This document shows positions 57,948 through 64,000 of a stretch of 64,000 bases of DNA, one piece after another (position 1 is the stretch's first letter; the number at the start of each line of letters is the position of its first letter). Source of the stretch: Phyllobacterium sp. 21LDTY02-6 (lineage in GTDB: Bacteria > Pseudomonadota > Alphaproteobacteria > Rhizobiales > Rhizobiaceae); contig NZ_JAMJWD020000002.1 in the NCBI RefSeq assembly GCF_023554255.2, positions 372,001 to 436,000 on the forward strand. The letters are read 5' to 3'. The translations under genes were made by a program, and so were the position numbers. The notes beneath the pieces were generated by a model. The model saw only the letters and a program-made list of their open reading frames with translations. It was not told the origin of the DNA and searched no databases.

Positions 57948-60434
57948 ATGACCCACCAACACGACCACGCTCATCACGCCCATCACGGTACTCCGGATCA
58001 CGACAGGACGATCACCCGCGATCCGGTCTGCGGCATGCTGGTCGACCCTGATGCGGGCAAGCCAGCCTATGATCATGGCGGCCGGCATTTCCATTTTTGC
58101 AGCGCCGGTTGCCGTGACAGGTTCCAGGCCGAACCCGAGCGCTATATCGAGGCGAGCGATCCCGTCTGCGGCATGAAAGTCGATCGCGCTTCCGCCCGGC
58201 ACATGCTGAGGCACCAGGGTCATAATCACTACTTCTGTTCGGCCGGGTGCATGTCCCGGTTCGAAGTCGCGCCGCAGGTCTATCTCGGCGACGAGAAGCC
58301 GAATCCTGCCCCCGCAGGCACGCAATATACCTGCCCCATGCACCCCGAAATCGTCAGCGACGGGCCGGGTTCCTGCCCGCTATGCGGCATGGCGCTTGAA
58401 CCCATGGGCCTCCCCACCGGCGAGGAGGGGCCGAATCCCGAACTGGTCGACTTCACACATCGCCTGCGGTTGAGCGCACTTTGTTCGATCCCGCTCTTCA
58501 TCATGGCGATGGGTCCCATGCTCGGACTGCCGATCGGCGCCTGGGTCGGGGAAGGATTGGCCCGGTGGATCGAGTTCGCGCTCGCGACGCCCGTCGTGCT
58601 TTGGGCGGCGATTCCATTCTTCGAGCGCGCCTGGACCTCCTTCGTCAACCGCAGTCCGAACATGTGGACGCTGATCGCCATCGGCGTCGGCGCGGCCTAT
58701 CTTTTCAGCGTCACTGCGACGCTGTTCCCGGGCATCTTTCCGCACTCCTTCCGCATGCATGACGGCGGCGTACCGGTCTATTTCGAGGCGGCAGCAGTGA
58801 TCGTCACGCTGGTCTTCCTCGGCCAGGTCCTGGAATTGAAGGCGAGAGAGCGGACCGGTTCGGCCATCCGCGCCCTGCTCGATCTCGCGCCCAAGACCGC
58901 ACGCAAGATCGGCCCGGACGGGGAGGAACTCGACGTTCCGCTCGAGAGCGTCGTTGCCGGCGACCAGTTCCGGGTGCGGCCGGGCGAACGGCTGCCGGTG
59001 GACGGCATCGTCCTGGAGGGCCGGTCGGCGGTCGACGAATCCATGCTGACCGGGGAGCCCGTGCCTGTCGAGAAGATCAAGGACGACAAGGTGACCGGCG
59101 GCACGCTCAATGGCAACGGCTCGCTTCTTGTCCGCGCCGAGAAGGTCGGGGCCGATACGGTGCTCTCCCGGATCGTTGCCATGGTGGCTTCCGCGCAGCG
59201 TTCGCGGGCACCCATTCAAGGTCTCGCCGATCGCGTATCCCGCTTTTTCGTCCCGGCGGTGGTTGCCGTCGCAGTGTTCTCCTTCATCGTCTGGTCCATG
59301 TTCGGACCGGAGCCGAGCATGATCCACGGGCTTGTCGCCGCCGTTTCGGTGCTCATCATCGCCTGCCCCTGCGCGCTCGGCCTCGCGACGCCGATGTCGA
59401 TCATGACGGCAACGGGGCGCGGCGCCCATGCGGGCGTTCTGATCAAGGATGCGGAGGCGCTGGAGAGGTTTGCAGGTGTCGATACGCTGATCGTCGACAA
59501 GACGGGCACATTGACCGAAGGCAAGCCGAAACTGAGCGACATCGTGACCGGCGAAGGCTTCGATGAGAACGAGGTCCTGGCATTGGCGGCGAGCCTTGAG
59601 AAGGGCTCGGAACATCCGCTGGCGGAAGCAATCCTGGCGGCTGCGAAGGAGCGCGGCCTTGCTCTCGGTGACGTCTCTGATTTCGAGGCAGCGACGGGAA
59701 AAGGCGTATCCGGCACTATCGACGGCAATACGGTGCTGATCGGCAACAGCACCATGATGCAAGGCGCCGATATCGATGTTTCGGCGCTGGAACAGAGCGC
59801 GGAGAAAATCCGGCGCGATGGCAAGAGCGCCATGTTCATCGGCGTGGACGGCAAAGCCGCCGGCATCATCGCCGTGGTCGATCCGATCAAATCGACGACG
59901 CATGACGCCATCAAGAGCCTTCACCGGGCCGGGCTCAGGATCATCATGGCGACCGGGGACAATGCCACCACGGCAAAGGCGGTCGCCGAGCGTCTGGGCA
60001 TCGACGATGCGCGGGCTGACATGCTGCCTGAAAAGAAGAAGGAACTGGTCGACAGCCTGCGGGCAAGAGGCGCCAGGGTGGCCATGGCGGGCGACGGCAT
60101 AAACGACTCTCCCGCTCTCGCCGCCGCCGATGTGGGCATAGCCATGGGCACGGGCGCGGATGTGGCCGTGGAAAGCGCCGGCATCACCCTGGTCAAGGGC
60201 GATCTCAACGGCATCGTGCGGGCCCGGCACCTGGCCGAGGCGACGCTCCGCAACATCAGGCAGAACCTGTTCTTCGCCTTTATCTACAATGTGTTGGGCG
60301 TTCCGGTCGCGGCGGGCGTGCTCTACCCGTTGTTCGGAACCCTGTTGTCGCCAATGATCGCCGCCGCGGCCATGAGCCTCTCATCGGTCTCGGTGATCGC
60401 CAACGCGCTGCGGCTGCGCTCGATCCGCCTGTGA
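57948..60434 (+). CDS. Copper-translocating P-type ATPase with YHS and heavy-metal-binding domains
   Basis: A P1B-type ATPase of 828 residues that exports copper from the cytoplasm. The N-terminus is His-rich, followed by two YHS domains (DPVCGM with FCSAGC, about 25-68 and 71-113) and a heavy-metal-binding segment (YTCPMHPEI to [10 protein letters not shown], 126-152); the usual CxxC HMA domain is absent. The membrane CPC is in [13 protein letters not shown], the phosphorylation site [10 protein letters not shown], the HP motif [10 protein letters not shown], and the hinge [21 protein letters not shown] precedes the ATG at 57948. Regulation is by the CueR-type promoter just upstream. Confidence 0.95.
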   Translation: MTHQHDHAHHAHHGTPDHDRTITRDPVCGMLVDPDAGKPAYDHGGRHFHFCSAGCRDRFQAEPERYIEASDPVCGMKVDRASARHMLRHQGHNHYFCSAGCMSRFEVAPQVYLGDEKPNPAPAGTQYTCPMHPEIVSDGPGSCPLCGMALEPMGLPTGEEGPNPELVDFTHRLRLSALCSIPLFIMAMGPMLGLPIGAWVGEGLARWIEFALATPVVLWAAIPFFERAWTSFVNRSPNMWTLIAIGVGAAYLFSVTATLFPGIFPHSFRMHDGGVPVYFEAAAVIVTLVFLGQVLELKARERTGSAIRALLDLAPKTARKIGPDGEELDVPLESVVAGDQFRVRPGERLPVDGIVLEGRSAVDESMLTGEPVPVEKIKDDKVTGGTLNGNGSLLVRAEKVGADTVLSRIVAMVASAQRSRAPIQGLADRVSRFFVPAVVAVAVFSFIVWSMFGPEPSMIHGLVAAVSVLIIACPCALGLATPMSIMTATGRGAHAGVLIKDAEALERFAGVDTLIVDKTGTLTEGKPKLSDIVTGEGFDENEVLALAASLEKGSEHPLAEAILAAAKERGLALGDVSDFEAATGKGVSGTIDGNTVLIGNSTMMQGADIDVSALEQSAEKIRRDGKSAMFIGVDGKAAGIIAVVDPIKSTTHDAIKSLHRAGLRIIMATGDNATTAKAVAERLGIDDARADMLPEKKKELVDSLRARGARVAMAGDGINDSPALAAADVGIAMGTGADVAVESAGITLVKGDLNGIVRARHLAEATLRNIRQNLFFAFIYNVLGVPVAAGVLYPLFGTLLSPMIAAAAMSLSSVSVIANALRLRSIRL

Positions 60435-60444
60435 GGCGCCCGAT

Positions 60445-60735
60445 CTACAGCGTGGAGACGACGTCGGCCGAGATGCGCAGTTCGCGCATCGGACGCACCA
60501 GCGCCGTCGTCGCCGCGTAGGTCGGATGGGCCTTGTACGCGGCCAGGGCCTCGGCGTCCTTGAATTCCGCATAGACGACAACGTCGATCTCGTCGGAAAT
60601 CGGATCGGTCTTGGTATTCTTCATCACTTCGAAAACGGTGGAGTGGGGAATCTCGCCCAGTTTCCACAAGCCGCTCACAATTGCCTCGACATTATCTTTG
60701 TCGCGGGCGCTGAAGAAGACGATATGGCGTATCAC
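60445..60735 (-). CDS. Dabb family (stress-responsive A/B barrel) protein
   Basis: A 96-residue dimeric alpha+beta barrel protein. It begins with a family-typical IRHIVFFSARD and has the VVVYAEFKDAEALAAYKAHP core. The start is taken as GTG at 60735 with AGGA 10 nt upstream; a longer frame from an ATG at 60777 gives an N-terminus unlike the family. Function unknown. It converges on the copper ATPase gene with a 10-nt gap. Confidence 0.85.
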   Translation of the reverse strand: MIRHIVFFSARDKDNVEAIVSGLWKLGEIPHSTVFEVMKNTKTDPISDEIDVVVYAEFKDAEALAAYKAHPTYAATTALVRPMRELRISADVVSTL

Positions 60736-60897
60736 GGTTACACAATCCTGATGCTTTCGTTCGGGCGGACTTTCCACGTCCGGCCACTCACGTCAATAGC
60801 TGTGCTGTCGCACCACATTGCCCCATCGACATTCGCGTAGCGCTTTGACAAGCTTGTACTGCACCGGAATCGACCCTACCAAAGGAGGACAGGCCCA

Positions 60898-61092
60898 ATG
60901 ACACAGCTCAAGCTCAGTGACGCGATAAACACCACGTGCCCGTGGTCCGGCGATCCGATCAGGGAGGACAGCCTGACGCTCTATAACGGGTCGGTGGTCG
61001 GCTTCTGCAATCCCGGCTGCCGCGACAAGTTCGAAAAAGCCATCAATCATTTCGACGCCGAACTAGGGCATCGCCGACACGACGCAGTCTAG
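60898..61092 (+). CDS. Small TRASH/YHS-like metal-binding protein
   Basis: A 64-residue protein with two cysteine pairs' worth of ligands: TCPWSGDPI near the start and GFCNPGCRDKFEKA in the middle. This resembles the YHS/TRASH pattern in the copper ATPase ([10 protein letters not shown]). A very strong ribosome-binding site (AAAGGAGG) precedes it, and TTGACA at 60845-60850 is a consensus -35. Relatives are sometimes labelled glutathione S-transferase, which the size and motifs do not support. A metal-chaperone role is inferred. Confidence 0.8.
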   Translation: MTQLKLSDAINTTCPWSGDPIREDSLTLYNGSVVGFCNPGCRDKFEKAINHFDAELGHRRHDAV

Positions 61093-62060
61093 TCCTTGTT
61101 GCCGTCGGCGTAAGTAGTGTCGCCCGAGCCGGTAACGACCGCTTCGGCCGGTGCCAGCAGCCGGCCCTGCCGCTTCAACTGCTGCTCACGGAAGAAGATG
61201 AAGAGACCGGAGGCGATGATGAAAACCGAGCCAATGAGCATGGACAGGCGCGGAACATCGCCGAAGACGAGCCAGCCGAAGATGATGGCCCAGAAAAGCA
61301 GCGTGTATTGCAGCGGCGCCACCGTTGCCGCGTCGGCGAGCTTCAGTGCCCGGTTTACGAGCACATGGGCAAGCATGGCGACGATGCCGAGCAACGCCAG
61401 CAGCACCAGGTCGCGCATGGTCACGGGTGTCCAGTCAAAGCTGACCGAAACCAGCCCCGCAAGGCCGGCGCCGACGATCTGCCAGAAGACCAGGGTCGTA
61501 TCGGGCGTGCCGCGCAACGTCCGTCCGAGCAGGAGCATGAAGGCGAAGGCCATGCTTCCTAGCACCGAGATCACCGCCTGCGGCGTCAGCGCCTGGGACG
61601 AAGGCTCGAGCGCGATCACCACGCCGATGAAGCCGATGATGATGGCGGTCCAGCGCCGCCAGCCGACCGGCTCCTTGAGAACAAGCGGCGAGATGGCGGC
61701 AACATAGATCGGGGCGGCCAGCCAATAGGTCATCACATCGGCAAGCGGCAGATAGACCACGGCGAAATAGAAAGCGAACACCTCTGCCGTCGACAGTACC
61801 ACCCGCGCCGCCTGCGTCCAGGGACGATCGACGGCCACGATCTTGCGCGGCCCGTTGAACCAGATGAACGGCGCGAGGACGATCAGCGCCGCCGCGCTGC
61901 GGATCAGCACGACCTGGCCGACGGAATAGGTCGAGACCAGCCATTTGCCCATCACATCGTTGAGCGCGAACATCAGCATGCCGAGCAGCATCAGCAGGAC
62001 GCCGGTACGACCCGCAGAACTGTCGTGAGCGGGGGCAATAGAGGCCGAATTGGTGGGCAT
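61089..62060 (-). CDS. DMT family transporter (EamA domain)
   Basis: A ten-helix inner-membrane exporter of 323 residues built from two EamA repeats. MLMFALNDVMGKWLVSTY starts the first and LAHVLVNRALKLADAATVAP falls in the second. The start at 62060 has GGGA upstream at good distance; an ATG at 62099 is also possible and would add 13 residues. Its stop overlaps the converging metal-binding gene by 4 nt. Substrate unknown; amino acid or metabolite export is typical. Confidence 0.9.
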   Translation of the reverse strand: MPTNSASIAPAHDSSAGRTGVLLMLLGMLMFALNDVMGKWLVSTYSVGQVVLIRSAAALIVLAPFIWFNGPRKIVAVDRPWTQAARVVLSTAEVFAFYFAVVYLPLADVMTYWLAAPIYVAAISPLVLKEPVGWRRWTAIIIGFIGVVIALEPSSQALTPQAVISVLGSMAFAFMLLLGRTLRGTPDTTLVFWQIVGAGLAGLVSVSFDWTPVTMRDLVLLALLGIVAMLAHVLVNRALKLADAATVAPLQYTLLFWAIIFGWLVFGDVPRLSMLIGSVFIIASGLFIFFREQQLKRQGRLLAPAEAVVTGSGDTTYADGNKD

Positions 62061-62249
62061 TGAACGTTTCCCGGTATGTTTTGCTCTGCTTTGGGACATT
62101 TTCAGCGCGCAATCCAGCGGAAAAACGCAAAAATGCGCGATAGCAGCCCCGGCCTCGGCCGGTTCATTCCGCCGAAGTGATTATGGTCGCCTGCTGGAAG
62201 CCCGGAGCGAAATGCCTTAATCTCGGCAGCGGCTGGGGAGGGGAACATC

Positions 62250-62630
62250 ATGCCGCGGATTGCACGACATTTCTTCAAGAGCGCCACGATATTCCTGGTG
62301 CTGGGCGTCAGCATGGGGCTTTACATGGGGATCACCGGAAATCACGCACCCTTTCCGGCACATGCGCATCTCAATCTTCTCGGTTGGGTCAGCAGCGCGA
62401 TCTTCGCGATCTATTATGCGCTCAATCCGGCAAAGGCGGCGGGCGTTCTGCCGAAAGCGCATTTCTTCGTCTTTACGACCGGGCTGATCATCATGATACC
62501 GGCGCTGTATTTCATGAACCTCGGCAATGCCGCGCTCGAGCCGCTCGTCGGCGTGGGCTCGATCATCGTCTTTGCAGGAATACTGGCCTTTGCGGCAGTG
62601 GTGTTCTCACGCGACGCACCGGCGGCTTGA
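62250..62630 (+). CDS. Small membrane protein with heme-copper-oxidase-like HAHLNLLGW motif
   Basis: A 126-residue protein with four predicted membrane spans (about 10-30, 40-58, 70-90, 97-118). The segment FPAHAHLNLLGWVSSAIFAI resembles helices of cytochrome oxidase subunit I, where the histidine binds heme, and similar short proteins are known in proteobacteria without assigned function. GGGAGGGGAA lies upstream of the ATG. It stands alone between the DMT gene (divergent) and the tRNA. Confidence 0.75.
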   Translation: MPRIARHFFKSATIFLVLGVSMGLYMGITGNHAPFPAHAHLNLLGWVSSAIFAIYYALNPAKAAGVLPKAHFFVFTTGLIIMIPALYFMNLGNAALEPLVGVGSIIVFAGILAFAAVVFSRDAPAA

Positions 62631-62675
62631 TACAGCGGGCACAACCAGGCAGACGGTAGAACGATTTGGAGAGTT

Positions 62676-62751
<76 letters not shown>

Positions 62752-62856
62752 AAACCGAGCGGCCTCATCGACCGCGCCGAATAGTCCGGCTAACAATGCG
62801 CAAGCTCTGGATGCTTGCACGGGCGGGTTCTTAGCCCCCGCCGAAGGGAAGATCAA

Positions 62857-62889
62857 GCCCCGAAAGCTGCTATTTTCAGCATTCGGGGC
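62857..62889 (-). terminator. Hairpin downstream of the TIGR02300 gene
   Basis: GCCCCGAA and TTCGGGGC form a perfect 8-bp stem with an inner GCTG/CAGC stem (one A-A mismatch between). On the - strand it begins 6 nt after the stop codon and is followed by a weakly T-rich tail (TTGATCTT), consistent with a terminator. Confidence 0.65.
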
Positions 62890-62895
62890 AGATTA

Positions 62896-63279
62896 TCAAT
62901 TCTCGTCGTCGTCACCGATGCCGCCGCCCAGAATGTCGGTCACATCATCGTCTTCATCTTCGTCTTCCGTGGCGAGGAACGTGTCGTCATCGTCCGAATC
63001 GTCGACTTCAACATCGTCGCCCAGATCCGGAACGTCGGCATCGCCATCCGAATCCGCGTCTTCAAGCGCAACGAATTCCGGTTTTTCGAGAGCCTCGTCC
63101 AGTTCCTCCGTCTCGACCTCTTCCTCGTCCTCGAGGGCAGAGCTGGCGTTGGAATCGAAATAGCTCAGCGGATAGCTTTTTCCCGTGTACGGCGAGATGA
63201 TCGGATCGCGGTTCAGATCATAGAATTTCTGACCGGTTTCCGGATCGACCCGCTTGGTGCCAAGTTTTGGATTTGCCAC
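62896..63279 (-). CDS. TIGR02300 family protein (FYDLN acid domain)
   Basis: A 127-residue protein typical of Hyphomicrobiales. The N-terminal 45 residues hold the signature KRVDPETGQKFYDLNRDPI and a YTGKSYPLSYF stretch; the remaining 80 are dominated by Asp and Glu. Function unknown. It is divergent from aroA across 260 nt, an arrangement shared by relatives. Strong negative charge suggests interaction with basic proteins, but that is a guess. Confidence 0.93.
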   Translation of the reverse strand: MANPKLGTKRVDPETGQKFYDLNRDPIISPYTGKSYPLSYFDSNASSALEDEEEVETEELDEALEKPEFVALEDADSDGDADVPDLGDDVEVDDSDDDDTFLATEDEDEDDDVTDILGGGIGDDDEN

Positions 63280-63533
63280 GTTTTGCCTCGTCTTGCTGCG
63301 ATAGCCTGCATTCTGCTGACATCATATTGGAACGGCAACCCCGCGGTTGGCGCTCATCAAAAAAAATCGTGGTCCCATAAACGCAATTTTGAGCGTTTGT
63401 CAAAGTGAAAAAATCCCGTGGCGCTGAATGTGTTTTTGGATTGCATTTGCAAGATGACCGCACAGAGAAGCTGTGTTAGGAGGTCGGCCACCTATCGGCA
63501 CGATTTCGCCACCCACTCCATCATCACGATTGA

Positions 63534-64000
<467 letters not shown>

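Noticed and set aside
58380-60230. A 616-codon open frame opposite the copper ATPase gene
   Set aside because: The sense strand encodes every P-type ATPase motif; the antisense product has no domain motifs and is dominated by Arg, Gly, His and Asp.

Overview
This looks like a chromosomal segment of a Hyphomicrobiales (Rhizobiales) alphaproteobacterium, most like the Brucella/Ochrobactrum group. The evidence is gene content and order: rph-hrcA-grpE, a TIGR02300 gene next to a CP4-like aroA, a cysG-DUF2849-cysI-cysH-DUF934 block, hsp20 beside a DUF1150 gene, and Brucella-like pncB and adenosine-kinase genes. This is judged from protein resemblance only; no species is assigned. GC content is moderately high and even. 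I see no IS element, prophage, integrase or CRISPR array.

Region 1 (99-11358, + strand) is a sugar or sugar-acid catabolic operon: two SDR-superfamily dehydrogenases, a four-gene binding-protein-dependent sugar importer, an IlvD/Edd pentonate-type dehydratase, a third SDR, a fumarylacetoacetate-hydrolase-family enzyme and an MFS sugar-acid transporter. It predicts a non-phosphorylative route in which a 2-keto-3-deoxy acid is oxidised to a 2,4-diketo acid and then hydrolysed. The mRNA carries a compound inverted repeat after the binding-protein gene and several palindromes before the MFS gene.

Region 2 (11428-20591) holds tamB and tamA (outer-membrane assembly), a stand-alone Lrp-type ligand-binding protein and ilvD.

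Region 3 (20636-32315) is the reductive pyrimidine degradation cluster: preT-preA (dihydropyrimidine dehydrogenase), dihydropyrimidinase, an N-carbamoyl-beta-amino-acid amidohydrolase, a class III aminotransferase and an ABC importer, with a RutR-like TetR regulator. A near-perfect RutR-type operator lies between the regulator and the main operon, and two degenerate tandem boxes lie upstream of preT.

Region 4 (32511-40231): an RND efflux pump with adaptor, pncB, a DUF1150/Hsp20 pair with a predicted heat-shock promoter and an RNA-thermometer-like leader, and a nucleoside hydrolase.

Region 5 (40247-46397, - strand) is an assimilatory sulfate-reduction operon: siroheme synthase, DUF2849, sulfite reductase, APS reductase, DUF934, and then a ferredoxin-NADP reductase and a 2Fe-2S ferredoxin that plausibly feed the sulfite reductase.

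Region 6 (46677-56870) is mostly housekeeping: yraN, rsmI, hemW, rdgB, a VOC protein and rph in one overlapping run, then hrcA-grpE, a TRIC-type channel, a PfkB-family kinase, an EI24 membrane protein, nth, and a DUF2244 gene that shares a compact, apparently leaderless divergent promoter with nth.

Region 7 (56940-64000): an HTH-alkyltransferase protein, a YHS-containing copper P-type ATPase behind a textbook MerR/CueR-type promoter, small stress and metal-related proteins, a DMT exporter, tRNA-Ala(GGC), TIGR02300 and the first 153 codons of aroA.
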